This document shows positions 6,879 through 16,437 of a DNA stretch of 64,000 nucleotides, piece by piece; within the stretch, counting starts at the first letter, position 1; each line of letters opens with the position of its first letter. The notes beneath the pieces are model-generated. The model did no database searches. It saw only the letters and a list, made by a program, of their open reading frames with translations, and was not told the DNA's origin. Both the position numbers and the translations under genes were made by a program. The stretch lies in assembly GCF_000974765.1 (NCBI RefSeq), contig NZ_BBWU01000028.1, positions 1 to 64,000 on the forward strand. The letters are read 5' to 3'. This stretch comes from Sphingomonas changbaiensis NBRC 104936 (GTDB taxonomy: Bacteria; Pseudomonadota; Alphaproteobacteria; Sphingomonadales; Sphingomonadaceae).

Positions 6879-8350
6879 CTGAGCGCAGCCGCCACGTCAG
6901 CGGAGAATTTGGCGATGTCGAAGCGGGCGCCGACCGGGTCCTCGCCGCGGCGGACGACGACGAGGCGTTCGGACGGGATCACCATGATGTACTGGCCGCG
7001 ATTGCCCTGGGCGGCATAGCTGCCCGCCGGCAGGCCCTGCGCGGGTCCGAACAGCCACATCGTCGCGCCGTATCCTTCACCTTTCTCCGGCTGCGGGCCG
7101 GAGGGCGTGGTCATATATTTGACCCAGCCTTCCGGCAGGATGCGCTCGCCCTGCCAGACGCCGTCGTTCAGCCACAGCAGCCCGAGCCGGGCGAGATCGC
7201 GGGCCGTTGACCAGACCTGCGACGACAGGATGAAATTGCCCTGCCAGTCGGTCTCCGCGACCGTGTGGGTCATACCGATCCTGTCGAACAGCTCGGTGCG
7301 CGGGAAAGCGAGGTAGCGCTGATCGTCGTTCAGAGCAGCGCGCAGCGAGCGGATCGCGAGCAGAATGTCGTTATTAGCATAGCGGAAGCGGGTGCCGGGC
7401 ATCGCCTCCAACGGCCAGTGCGTGACTTCGCCGGTGACGGTCGTCGCGCCGGTGTAGAGCGCGTCGGTGCGGTTTCCCGCCGTATCGCTGTGGAGGCCGC
7501 TGGCCATGCGCAGCAGATTGTCCAGCTTGATGCCCGTCCGCGGATCGACGCTTGCCGGGCCCCATTCAGGCACGCGCGCGGGCTGTGCGGGATCGAGCAG
7601 CCCTTGCTTCGCGGCGATGCCGACCAGCGTTCCGGAAATGCTCTTGGCGACCGACCAGGTGCGGTTCGACACGGTCGGCCCGAAGCCGTCGCCATAGCGT
7701 TCGGCAATGACCTTGCCGTCGCGGACCACCAGCACCCCGACAGTGCGGCTGCCCTGGCCATAGCCGCCGGCAAAAGCCTGGTCGGCAAGCCGCGCCAGCG
7801 CAGAACCGGGCCGCGGGGAGATGCCCGCATCGCCAAGCGGCCATGGCCGCGGGTCGAGAGGCGCGGGAACAGCGGCGGGGGGGCCGTTTGCCGCGACGGC
7901 CGCTTGCGGCGGAGCGCCGATCGGCATCGTCGTGCAGCCGAGCCCAAGGTGCCATTCGGCGCGGCGCGGCGGCAGCTTCGGGTCGAACGCCACGGAGACG
8001 GTGTGTGCGCCCGCATCGACCTGCGCCGGCAGGGTCGGCACGATCGGGTCATATTCCGCATAGATGCCGGTCAGCTCCAGCGCCTCGATCTGCGCCTGGG
8101 TGCGGCCGGCGTTGAACATGCCCGAGCAGAGGAACGCGGCCTTGTAGCCGGCAGCGAGTGCGCGCTGGTAGGGCGTCGGCTCGGCGGCGTGAGCGGGAGT
8201 CGATAAGGCTAGAACACCACAGGCCAATGCACCCCAAATCCGTTCGCTTCGAGCGAAGTCGAGAAGCGGCTTGGGCGCAGTTGGACGCGCGTTTCTCGAC
8301 TGCGCTCGAAACGAACGGGGTTTATCGAGCGAACTAACCTCGCTTCGCAC
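6875..8350 (-). CDS. Serine hydrolase, class C beta-lactamase/esterase family
   Basis: This is a probable periplasmic penicillin-binding-like hydrolase. The nucleophile motif is SVAKS (SxxK) after NRTW, with the tyrosine motif RYANN (YxN) downstream and a late GNRGQYIMVIP strand. Substrate may be a beta-lactam, D-amino peptide or ester. The hydrophobic segment IWGALACGVLALS followed by PAHA is a signal peptide core. The start is uncertain: GTG 8350 has GGAGGAA seven bases upstream but gives a 30-plus residue hydrophilic lead encoded by a palindromic repeat. A TTG inside the hydrophobic core is the other option. It overlaps the rarA stop and is coupled to the YjbR gene. Confidence 0.85.
   Translation of the reverse strand: MRSEVSSLDKPRSFRAQSRNARPTAPKPLLDFARSERIWGALACGVLALSTPAHAAEPTPYQRALAAGYKAAFLCSGMFNAGRTQAQIEALELTGIYAEYDPIVPTLPAQVDAGAHTVSVAFDPKLPPRRAEWHLGLGCTTMPIGAPPQAAVAANGPPAAVPAPLDPRPWPLGDAGISPRPGSALARLADQAFAGGYGQGSRTVGVLVVRDGKVIAERYGDGFGPTVSNRTWSVAKSISGTLVGIAAKQGLLDPAQPARVPEWGPASVDPRTGIKLDNLLRMASGLHSDTAGNRTDALYTGATTVTGEVTHWPLEAMPGTRFRYANNDILLAIRSLRAALNDDQRYLAFPRTELFDRIGMTHTVAETDWQGNFILSSQVWSTARDLARLGLLWLNDGVWQGERILPEGWVKYMTTPSGPQPEKGEGYGATMWLFGPAQGLPAGSYAAQGNRGQYIMVIPSERLVVVRRGEDPVGARFDIAKFSADVAAALR
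8235..8323. repeat. Dispersed palindromic repeat inside the 5' part of a CDS
   Basis: CCGTTCGCTTCGAGCGAAG...GAGAAGC and TTTCTCGACTGCGCTCGAAACG form the same palindrome as at 5595-5671. This copy overlaps the region that encodes the N-terminus of the serine hydrolase and lies just after rarA. It either supplies part of the signal peptide or displaced the original start. Confidence 0.72.
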
Positions 8351-9629
8351 GTCGCAATTCCTCCCAATAAGCCAGCCGTTCCGCGACGCGCTTTTCGAAG
8401 CCGCGGTCGGTGGGCTCGTAATAGGTTTGGGGCTCCATAGCCTCCGGCCAGTAATTGTCGCCCGAAAAGCCTTCGTCGGTGTCATGATCGTAGGCATAGC
8501 CCTTGCCGTAGCCGAGCTGCTTCATCAGCCTCGTCGGTGCATTCACGATGTTCATCGGCGGCATCAGCGAGCCGGTTTCCCTGGCGCTGCGCCACGCCGC
8601 CTTCTGCGCCGCATAGGTGGCGTTCGATTTGGGCGCGGTCGCGAGATAGAGGCACGCCTGCACGATCGCGAGCTCGCCTTCGGGTGAGCCCAGGAAATCG
8701 TACGTGTCCTTGGCGGCGAGGCACTGGACCAGCGCCTGCGGGTCGGCGAGGCCGACATCCTCGACCGCCGCGCGCACGAGGCGGCGGAGCACGTACAGCG
8801 GCTCCTCCCCCGCCGTCAGCATGCGTGCGAGATAATAGAGCGCCGCCTGCGGGTCGGAGCCGCGGATGCTTTTGTGCAGCGCGGAGATCAGGTTGTAATG
8901 CCCTTCCCGGTCCTTGTCGTAGACGGCGACGCGGCGGTGGAGCATCGCCGACAGGCCGGCGGGATCGAGCGGGGCGTCGAGCTTCACCGAATAGAGCGTC
9001 TCGGCCTGGTTGAGCAGGAACCGGCCGTCACCATCCGCGCTGGCGACCAGGGCCTCGCGAGCTTCCGGAGTCAGCGGCAGCGGGCGGCCTTCGGCTTCCT
9101 CGGCGCGGTCGAGGAGCGTGTTCAGTGCGTTCGCGTCGAGGCGATGCAGGATCAGCACCTGCGCACGGCTGAGCAGCGCGGCGTTGAGCTCGAAACTCGG
9201 GTTCTCGGTGGTCGCGCCGACCAGGGTGACGGTGCCGTCCTCGACATAGGGCAGGAAGCCGTCCTGCTGGGCGCGGTTGAAGCGGTGGATCTCGTCCACG
9301 AACAACAGGGTGCGCTGGCCGGCGGCGGCGTGATCGCGGGCGGCGGCGAAGACCTTCTTCAGGTCCGCGACGCCCGAAAAGACCGCCGACACCCCTTCGA
9401 AGCGCAGCCCCACCGCGTCCGCCAGCAGGCGCGCGATCGTGGTCTTGCCTGTGCCGGGTGGTCCCCACAGGATCATCGACGAAAGCCGGCCGGCCGCGAC
9501 CATGCGGCCGATCGCGCCTTCGGGGCCGGTCAGATGCTCCTGGCCGACGACATCCTCCAGTCGGCGGGGCCGCAGGCGGTCGGCAAGAGGCGCGGATTCG
9601 GCCGGGTCGGGAGCGAACAGGTCGGGCAT
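8334..9629 (-). CDS. rarA: Replication-associated recombination protein A (AAA ATPase)
   Basis: RarA/MgsA acts at stalled replication forks and is related to clamp loaders. The 431-residue protein has PLADRLRPRRLEDVVGQEHL at the N-terminus, Walker A GPPGTGKT (56-63), Walker B LLFVDEIHRF, sensor 1 GATTENPSFE, and the C-terminal MgsA domain with IRGSDPQAALYYLARML and ending YWEELRRAKR. Length matches the family. ATG 9629 (MPDLF) is the conserved start. A TTG seven codons upstream is less likely. It is the first gene of a minus-strand group. Confidence 0.95.
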   Translation of the reverse strand: MPDLFAPDPAESAPLADRLRPRRLEDVVGQEHLTGPEGAIGRMVAAGRLSSMILWGPPGTGKTTIARLLADAVGLRFEGVSAVFSGVADLKKVFAAARDHAAAGQRTLLFVDEIHRFNRAQQDGFLPYVEDGTVTLVGATTENPSFELNAALLSRAQVLILHRLDANALNTLLDRAEEAEGRPLPLTPEAREALVASADGDGRFLLNQAETLYSVKLDAPLDPAGLSAMLHRRVAVYDKDREGHYNLISALHKSIRGSDPQAALYYLARMLTAGEEPLYVLRRLVRAAVEDVGLADPQALVQCLAAKDTYDFLGSPEGELAIVQACLYLATAPKSNATYAAQKAAWRSARETGSLMPPMNIVNAPTRLMKQLGYGKGYAYDHDTDEGFSGDNYWPEAMEPQTYYEPTDRGFEKRVAERLAYWEELRRAKRG

Positions 9630-9673
9630 GCGGGTCCAAAGGTTAGGCAAAAGTGAGGCTTAGCGCGAGCGGC

Positions 9674-9702
9674 TTGACCAAAACAGCGCAAGATATATCT
9701 TG
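9674..9702 (+). promoter_or_regulatory. Promoter with palindromic operator of the PadR gene
   Basis: TTGACC (9674-9679) and TATCTT (9696-9701) are spaced by 16 bases and form a plausible sigma-70 promoter. A perfect 14-bp palindrome CAAGATATATCTTG (9689-9702) covers the -10 element. Such AT-rich dyads are typical operators of PadR repressors, so negative autoregulation is inferred. Confidence 0.6.
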
Positions 9703-9733
9703 ATGCGCACAGATTGGCCTGGAGTGAGTCGAA

Positions 9734-10300
9734 ATGTTCTTCGCTTATGGTGGCCGCGGCTGCGGATCGCGGCATGGGAGCTGGCGGCGCGGGCCGTTCG
9801 AGGTGCGCTGGGAAATGGGCCATCGCGGCGGCGGTGGCCGGCGGCGGCGGATGTTCGATGGCGAGGAACTGCGGCTGGTGCTGCTCAAGCTGATCGCCGA
9901 CCAGCCGCGCCACGGCTATGACCTGATCCGCGACATCGAAGAGCGCACCGGCGGCGCCTATGCGCCGAGCGCGGGGGTGATTTACCCGACGCTGACGATG
10001 CTCGACGACATGGGGCTGATCGAGGCGGTGTCCGAAGGATCGCGCAAGGAATTCGCGGCGACCCAGGCCGGCCGCGCGCATCTCGCCGAGCGCGAGGACG
10101 AGGTCGCGGCGCTGTTCGAGCGGCTCGATGCCTTGGGCGAAGAGCGCGCGCGCGTCGACCGCGCGCCGATCCGCCGCGCGACGGCGAACCTGTTCAGCGC
10201 CCTGCAGCACCGCCTGTCCCGCGGCGACGTGACCGCGGACATGCTGCACGATGCGGCCGCCATCATCGACGAGGCGGCGCAGAAGATCGAGCGGCTTTAG
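9734..10300 (+). CDS. PadR family transcriptional regulator
   Basis: The 188-residue protein has a Gly/Arg-rich leader and then a PadR winged helix: GEELRLVLLKLIADQPRHGYDLIRDIEERTGG, PSAGVIYPTLTMLDDMGL and a wing EGSRKEFAATQAGRAHL. A C-terminal helical dimerisation segment follows. PadR proteins repress genes in response to small molecules or stress. The ligand here is unknown. The start at 9734 follows weak upstream purines. The leader HRGGGGRRRR is common in alphaproteobacterial relatives. A palindromic operator lies about 30 bp upstream. Confidence 0.9.
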   Translation: MFFAYGGRGCGSRHGSWRRGPFEVRWEMGHRGGGGRRRRMFDGEELRLVLLKLIADQPRHGYDLIRDIEERTGGAYAPSAGVIYPTLTMLDDMGLIEAVSEGSRKEFAATQAGRAHLAEREDEVAALFERLDALGEERARVDRAPIRRATANLFSALQHRLSRGDVTADMLHDAAAIIDEAAQKIERL

Positions 10301-10494
10301 GCGTCAGGAAATCGCAGGTCGGCGGCGTCGGCCGCCGGCCCGTCGAACATCGCGTCGCCCGCGCCGGTGATGGCGCGGGACGTGGCGACGCGCTGCGCCG
10401 CCTCTCCGATCAGCCTGTCATTTTCGGCGATATGATCCCGCAGCAATTGCTGCCTCCGTTCCACTTCGCCGACGGAAACGTCGTCGTCGTTCAT
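10297..10494 (-). CDS. Small hypothetical protein
   Basis: A 65-residue acidic, mostly helical product begins at ATG 10494 (MNDDDVSVGEVERRQQLL) and ends in a four-base tail-to-tail overlap with the PadR gene. Codon use resembles coding DNA and AGGT lies near the start, but no family is recognised. An upstream in-frame start at 10539 is possible. It may be a spurious frame. Confidence 0.4.
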   Translation of the reverse strand: MNDDDVSVGEVERRQQLLRDHIAENDRLIGEAAQRVATSRAITGAGDAMFDGPAADAADLRFPDA

Positions 10495-10710
10495 TCGTTC
10501 AACCTGGATGGCCCCTGCGCGCCGTAACGACTTCGGCAATGTTCGGTTCCCGACATATGCGATGAAACGACCCGCGCAAGAGATCGATTTCGGGACACCC
10601 GTTCATCGTTTTTTCATGCTGGCAGCGCGACATAGCCATGCTATCTAGGCGCACGGCCGGGGGGCCGTAGAGATTCAGATTTCAGGGCGGGGGGAAGCTA
10701 GGAGCCGTCC

Positions 10711-13700
10711 TTGAACGTACATTCTTCGCGCGATTTTGCCGATCGCCGTCAGCTCGTCAGTGCGCTCCGCAGCTTGAGGCGGGGCGATTTTTCTGTGCGT
10801 CTGCCCGAAGACGATCCCGACTTCGATTCCGAAATCGCGGAGCTGTTCAACGAGATCGTCTCGTTGAACCAGGAAATCACCGGCGAATTCGAGCGCCTGT
10901 CTATGGTGGTCGGCAAGGAAGGCAAGATCACGCAGCGCGCCCGCGTGCGTGGCGCCACCGGCGGCTGGGAAATCAAGCTGCGGGCGGTCAACGAGCTGAT
11001 CGACGACATGGTCCAGCCGACGGCCGAGGTCAGCCGCGTGATCGGCGCCGTGGCAAAGGGCGATCTGTCCCAGGCGATGGCGGTCGAGATCGACGGACGG
11101 CCTTTGCGCGGCGAGTTCCTGCGCATCGGCAAGGTCGTGAACACGATGGTGGAGCAGCTCGCCTCGTTCGCGTCGGAAGTGACGCGCGTCGCGCGCGAAG
11201 TCGGCACCGAAGGTAAATTGGGCGGCCAGGCGCAGGTGCGCGGCGTTGCCGGTACCTGGAAGGACCTGACCGACAACGTCAACGCGATGGCGACGAACCT
11301 GACCAGCCAGGTCCGCAACATCGCCGAGGTGACGACCGCGGTGGCTTCGGGCGACTTGTCCAAGAAGATCACCGTCGACGTGAAGGGCGAAATCCTCGAG
11401 CTGAAGAACACCATCAACACGATGGTGGACCAGCTGAACTCCTTCGCGTCCGAGGTGACACGCGTGGCCCGCGAAGTGGGCACCGAAGGAAAGCTGGGTG
11501 GACAGGCGCGCGTGGAGGGCGTCGGCGGCACCTGGAAGGATTTGACCGACAACGTCAACCTGATGGCCGACAACCTGACCGGCCAGGTCCGCAACATCGC
11601 CGAAGTGACGACCGCGGTGGCGTCGGGCGATCTTTCCAAGAAAATCACCGTCGACGTGAAGGGCGAAATCCTTGAGCTCAAGAACACCATCAACACGATG
11701 GTGGACCAGCTGAATGCGTTCGCATCGGAAGTGACGCGCGTGGCGCGCGAAGTGGGCACCGAAGGCAAGCTCGGCGGTCAGGCGCAGGTGCCGGGCGTCG
11801 GCGGCACGTGGAAGGATTTGACCGACAACGTCAACCTGATGGCCGACAACCTGACCGGCCAGGTGCGCAACATCGCCGAGGTGACGACCGCGGTGGCACT
11901 GGGCGATCTGTCCAAGAAGATCACCGTCGACGTGAAGGGCGAAATCCTGGAACTCAAGAACACCATCAACGTGATGGTGGACCAGCTGAACGGCTTCGCC
12001 TCCGAAGTGACGCGCGTTGCCCGCGAAGTCGGTACCGAGGGCAAGCTCGGTGGACAGGCAAACGTGCCGGGCGTCGCGGGCACCTGGAAGGATTTGACCG
12101 ACAACGTCAACCTGATGGCCGACAACCTGACCGGTCAGGTCCGCAACATCGCCGAGGTGACCACCGCGGTGGCGCGCGGCGACTTGTCCAAGAAGATCAC
12201 CGTCGAGGTGCGCGGCGAAATCCTGGCGCTCAAGGACACCATCAACGTGATGGTGGACCAGCTGAACGGCTTCGCATCGGAAGTGACGCGCGTGGCGCGC
12301 GAAGTGGGCTCGGAAGGCAAGCTTGGCGGTCAGGCCCAGGTGGAAGGCGTCGCCGGCACCTGGAAGGATTTGACCGACAACGTGAACCTGATGGCCGGCA
12401 ATCTGACCGGCCAGGTCCGCAACATCGCCGAGGTGACCACCGCCGTGGCCCGCGGCGACTTGTCCAAAAAGATCACCGTCGACGTGAAGGGCGAGATTCT
12501 GGAGCTGAAGAACACCATCAACGTGATGGTGGACCAGCTCAATTCCTTCGCGTCCGAAGTGACCCGCGTGGCGCGCGAGGTCGGCACCGAAGGCCGGCTG
12601 GGCGGCCAGGCGCAGGTGCCGGGCGTCGGTGGCACGTGGAAGGATCTGACCGACAACGTGAACGCGATGGCGGCGAACCTGACCGGTCAGGTGCGCAACA
12701 TCGCCGAGGTGACGACCGCGGTGGCCTTGGGCGATCTGTCCAAGAAGATCACCGTCGACGTGAAGGGCGAGATTCTGGAGCTCAAGAATACCATCAACAC
12801 GATGGTGGACCAGCTGAATTCGTTCGCATCCGAAGTGACGCGCGTCGCACGCGAGGTCGGTACCGAGGGCAAATTGGGCGGCCAGGCGCAGGTGCGCGGC
12901 GTCGCCGGCACCTGGAAGGATCTGACGGACAACGTCAACCTGATGGCGGACAACCTGACCGGCCAGGTCCGCAACATCGCCGACGTGACCACCGCCGTGG
13001 CGCGCGGCGACTTGTCGAAGAAGATCACCGTCGACGTGAAGGGCGAAATCCTCGCGCTGAAGGACACCATCAACGTGATGGTGGATCAGCTGAACGGCTT
13101 CGCATCGGAAGTGACGCGCGTGGCGCGCGAAGTCGGCACCGACGGCAAGCTGGGCGGACAGGCGAACGTGCCGGGCGTCGGCGGCACCTGGAAGGACTTG
13201 ACCGACAACGTCAACCTGATGGCGAACAACCTGACCAACCAGGTGCGCGGCATCGCCGACGTCGTGACCGCGGTGGCGCAGGGCAATCTGAAGCGCAAGC
13301 TGACGCTGGACGCGAAGGGCGAGATCGCGGCGCTCGCCGAGACGATCAACTTCATGATCGAGACGCTGTCGACGTTCGGCGACCAGGTGACCAACATGGC
13401 CCGCGAGGTCGGCATCGAAGGGCGGCTGGGCGGCCAGGCGCGCGTGCCGGGCGCCGCCGGCCTGTGGCGCGACCTGACCGACAACGTGAACCAGCTGGCG
13501 GCGAACCTGACCAACCAGGTGCGATCGATCGCCGACGTGGCGACTGCCGTGACCAAGGGCGACCTCACCCGCTCGATCGCCGTGGAAGCGTCGGGCGAGA
13601 TGGCGTCGCTCAAAGACAACATCAACGAGATGATCCGCAACCTGAAGGAACAGACCCTCAAGAATGCGGAGCAGGACTGGCTGAAGACCAACCTGGCGCG

Positions 13701-16437
13701 GTTCAGCCGCATGCTGCAGGGCGAACGCGACCTGACCACGGTTTCGAACCTAATCATGTCCGAGCTCGCGCCGCTGGTGAACGCGCAATACGGCGTGTTC
13801 TACGTGACCCAGCGCGACGAAAGCGAAAGCTATCTGGAGCTGGCCGCCAGCTATGGCGCGGAAAGCAAGAACGAGCTGAAGGACCGGTTCGGCCTGCGCG
13901 AAGGGCTGATCGGTCAGGCCGCCGCCGACAAGCGGCCGATCGTGCTGAAAGACGTGCCGTCGGACTTCATCCGGATCGGCTCCGGCCTCGGCCATGCCAA
14001 GCCCGCCAATGTCGCGGTGCTGCCGGCGCTGTTCGAAGACGACGTGAAGGCGGTGATTGAGCTCGCCTCGTTCGGCGAGTTCAACGAGACGCACCAGAGC
14101 TTCCTCGACCAGCTGATGGAATCGGTCGGCATCGTGCTGAACACGATTGCCGCGACGATGCGCACCGAAGGCCTGCTGAAGCAGTCACAGCTGCTGACGC
14201 AGGAGCTGCAGGCGCGCCAGACGGAGCTGACGACCAAGCAGGAAGAGCTGCACGCGACCAACGAGGAGCTGCAGGAGAAAGCGCAGCTGCTCGAGAACGA
14301 GAAGAAGCAGGTCGAAGCCAAGAACCTCGAAATCGAAATGGCGCGCCGCGCCGTCGAGGAGAAGGCAGAGCAGCTCGCCCTCACCTCCAAATACAAGTCC
14401 GAGTTCCTGGCGAACATGTCGCACGAGCTCAGGACGCCGCTCAACTCGCTGCTGATCCTGTCGAAGCTGCTGGCGGACAATCCGCAGGGCAACCTCAACG
14501 AAAAGCAGACCGAGTTCGCGCGGACGATCAACTCGGCGGGTTCCGACCTGCTGTCGCTGATCAACGACATTCTCGACCTGTCGAAGATCGAATCGGGCAC
14601 CGTCTCGATCGAGGTCGGCGACATGCCCATGTCGACGCTCAAGCAGCACATGGAGCGCACGTTCCGCCAGCTCGCGACCGACAAGGGGCTGCGGTTCGAT
14701 GTTGCGTTCGACAGCACGTTGCCGCCATCGATCCGCACCGACGAGAAGCGGCTGCAACAGGTCGTGCTCAACCTGCTGTCCAACGCGTTCAAGTTCACGG
14801 CGCAGGGCGGCGTGACGCTGTCGGTCAAGCAGGTCGCCAGCGGCTGGAGCACCAACCACCCGGTGCTGCGCAACGCCGAAGGCGCGATCTCGATCGCGGT
14901 GACGGATACCGGCATCGGCATCCCCGAAGACAAGCAGAAGCTGATCTTCGAGGCGTTCCAGCAGGCCGACGGCACCACCAGCCGCAAATATGGCGGCACG
15001 GGTCTTGGCCTGTCGATCAGCCGCGAAATCGCGCGGATGCTGGGCGGCGAGCTGCAGGTCCGGTCGAAGCCGGGCGAGGGATCGACCTTTACGCTGTTCG
15101 TGCCGCTGGAGGCGGGATCGATCGCCAGCACCGTCGAAGGCACGCCGGCGCGCTACGAGAATAGCGGCGCGGCCGTTCCGCTGGCGCTTCCGGCCACGAC
15201 CGAAGTCGTCGACGACCGCGAGAATCTGGGCCACGACCCGTTCGTGCTGATCGTGGAGGACGACGTGACGTTCGCGTCGATCCTGCTCGACCTGGCGCGC
15301 GAGGCGGGCCTGAAGGGCGTCGTCTCGACCGCCGGCGCGGGCACGCTGGCGCTGGCGCGCAAGCTCCAGCCCGACGCGATCACGCTGGACCTGGGCCTCA
15401 GCGACATCGACGGCTTCGTGCTGCTCGACCTGTTGAAGCACGATCCGCAAACGCGGCACCTGCCGATCCACGTGATCTCCGGCGCTGCCGATATCCAGGC
15501 GGTGTCGCGGCTGGGCGCGTTCAGCATCACCGAAAAGCCAGCCGAGCGCGCCGAGCTGGTGGACGTCTTCCGGTCGATCCACGAGCACATCCATCGTGCC
15601 GAGCGGCGGGTGCTGGTGATCGGCGGCCAGGCGAGCGACCGCAAGGCGATCGGCCAGATCATCGCCGACCCACTGATCGAGGTCGAGACCGCATCGACGC
15701 TGGGCCGCGCGCAGGAGAAATTCGGGGTCGATCCGTTCGACCTGGTCATCCTGGCGGGCGGCGAAACCGCCGGCGCCGCGCGCGAGCTTTCGGCACTGGG
15801 CACGCTCAAGGCGCCGGTGCTGGTGGTCAGCAAGGGCGAGGAAAGCGGTGCCGTCCGCGCCACGCTCGCCAAACTCAACGACAGGCGCGACGTGCCGATC
15901 GTGCACAGCCTGGAGGCGCTGCCGGGTGCGGTCGCTCCGGCGCTTCGTCGCGGCAAGCGGGCGGGCAACGACAATGAGAGTGCGTCGCGAAGCCGGGAGG
16001 TTCCGGAACTCGCCGGCGCGAAAATCCTGATCGTCGACGACGATATCCGGAACATCTTCTCGTTGACGAGCGTACTCGAAAGCTTCGGCGCCGAGGTGGT
16101 GTATGCCGAGCGTGGCCGCGACGGCATCCGCATCCTGGAGGAGACGCCGGGAATCGATATCGCCCTGATCGACATCATGATGCCCGAAATGGACGGCTAT
16201 GAGACGATGCAGCAGATCAGGCGGCGGGCGGTGCTGACGGATGTGCCGCTGGTCGCCGTCACGGCAAAGGCGATGAAGGGCGACCGGCAGAAGTGCCTCG
16301 ACGCCGGCGCGTCCGATTATATCGCGAAGCCGGTCGATATCGACCTGCTGCTGGCGCTGCTGCGCGTCTGGATCGATCGGTCGCGGTCGCGCTCCACGTT
16401 GATTGCCGAACCGATCACGCAATCGGCTGCGGAGTGA
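10711..16437 (+). CDS. Poly-HAMP hybrid histidine kinase (HAMP-GAF-HisKA-HATPase-REC)
   Basis: This 1908-residue cytoplasmic kinase has no transmembrane segment. Two divergent N-terminal HAMP units (about 10-150) are followed by nine tandem 92-residue units (153-980), each with [23 protein letters not shown] and a HAMP helix pair [14 protein letters not shown]. Then come a GAF domain, a long coiled coil, HisKA with [14 protein letters not shown] (His1238), HATPase with NAFKFT and GTGLGLS, a receiver (VEDD, LDLGLSD), a degenerate receiver lacking the phospho-Asp (VILAGG), and a canonical receiver ([18 protein letters not shown]). The architecture mirrors fungal group III (Nik1) osmosensors. 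TTG 10711 has AGGAG six bases upstream. It overlaps the next gene, suggesting a phosphorelay operon. Confidence 0.93.
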   Translation: MNVHSSRDFADRRQLVSALRSLRRGDFSVRLPEDDPDFDSEIAELFNEIVSLNQEITGEFERLSMVVGKEGKITQRARVRGATGGWEIKLRAVNELIDDMVQPTAEVSRVIGAVAKGDLSQAMAVEIDGRPLRGEFLRIGKVVNTMVEQLASFASEVTRVAREVGTEGKLGGQAQVRGVAGTWKDLTDNVNAMATNLTSQVRNIAEVTTAVASGDLSKKITVDVKGEILELKNTINTMVDQLNSFASEVTRVAREVGTEGKLGGQARVEGVGGTWKDLTDNVNLMADNLTGQVRNIAEVTTAVASGDLSKKITVDVKGEILELKNTINTMVDQLNAFASEVTRVAREVGTEGKLGGQAQVPGVGGTWKDLTDNVNLMADNLTGQVRNIAEVTTAVALGDLSKKITVDVKGEILELKNTINVMVDQLNGFASEVTRVAREVGTEGKLGGQANVPGVAGTWKDLTDNVNLMADNLTGQVRNIAEVTTAVARGDLSKKITVEVRGEILALKDTINVMVDQLNGFASEVTRVAREVGSEGKLGGQAQVEGVAGTWKDLTDNVNLMAGNLTGQVRNIAEVTTAVARGDLSKKITVDVKGEILELKNTINVMVDQLNSFASEVTRVAREVGTEGRLGGQAQVPGVGGTWKDLTDNVNAMAANLTGQVRNIAEVTTAVALGDLSKKITVDVKGEILELKNTINTMVDQLNSFASEVTRVAREVGTEGKLGGQAQVRGVAGTWKDLTDNVNLMADNLTGQVRNIADVTTAVARGDLSKKITVDVKGEILALKDTINVMVDQLNGFASEVTRVAREVGTDGKLGGQANVPGVGGTWKDLTDNVNLMANNLTNQVRGIADVVTAVAQGNLKRKLTLDAKGEIAALAETINFMIETLSTFGDQVTNMAREVGIEGRLGGQARVPGAAGLWRDLTDNVNQLAANLTNQVRSIADVATAVTKGDLTRSIAVEASGEMASLKDNINEMIRNLKEQTLKNAEQDWLKTNLARFSRMLQGERDLTTVSNLIMSELAPLVNAQYGVFYVTQRDESESYLELAASYGAESKNELKDRFGLREGLIGQAAADKRPIVLKDVPSDFIRIGSGLGHAKPANVAVLPALFEDDVKAVIELASFGEFNETHQSFLDQLMESVGIVLNTIAATMRTEGLLKQSQLLTQELQARQTELTTKQEELHATNEELQEKAQLLENEKKQVEAKNLEIEMARRAVEEKAEQLALTSKYKSEFLANMSHELRTPLNSLLILSKLLADNPQGNLNEKQTEFARTINSAGSDLLSLINDILDLSKIESGTVSIEVGDMPMSTLKQHMERTFRQLATDKGLRFDVAFDSTLPPSIRTDEKRLQQVVLNLLSNAFKFTAQGGVTLSVKQVASGWSTNHPVLRNAEGAISIAVTDTGIGIPEDKQKLIFEAFQQADGTTSRKYGGTGLGLSISREIARMLGGELQVRSKPGEGSTFTLFVPLEAGSIASTVEGTPARYENSGAAVPLALPATTEVVDDRENLGHDPFVLIVEDDVTFASILLDLAREAGLKGVVSTAGAGTLALARKLQPDAITLDLGLSDIDGFVLLDLLKHDPQTRHLPIHVISGAADIQAVSRLGAFSITEKPAERAELVDVFRSIHEHIHRAERRVLVIGGQASDRKAIGQIIADPLIEVETASTLGRAQEKFGVDPFDLVILAGGETAGAARELSALGTLKAPVLVVSKGEESGAVRATLAKLNDRRDVPIVHSLEALPGAVAPALRRGKRAGNDNESASRSREVPELAGAKILIVDDDIRNIFSLTSVLESFGAEVVYAERGRDGIRILEETPGIDIALIDIMMPEMDGYETMQQIRRRAVLTDVPLVAVTAKAMKGDRQKCLDAGASDYIAKPVDIDLLLALLRVWIDRSRSRSTLIAEPITQSAAE
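11167..13650 (+). repeat. Nine tandem 276-bp coding repeats (HAMP units)
   Basis: From 11167 the DNA repeats every 276 bp, nine times. Units 1-7 are nearly identical in protein and highly similar in DNA, while units 8-9 are diverged. The conserved core in each unit is GTGGCGCGCGAAGT-like sequence, then ACCGACAACGT and ATCACCGTCGACGTGAAGG. Such repeats can gain or lose units by recombination and are easily misassembled. Confidence 0.92.

Noticed and set aside
11167-13650. Regular repeats considered as CRISPR or satellite DNA
   Set aside because: The period is 276 bp, fully coding and in frame, with HAMP domain signatures. There are no unique spacers.
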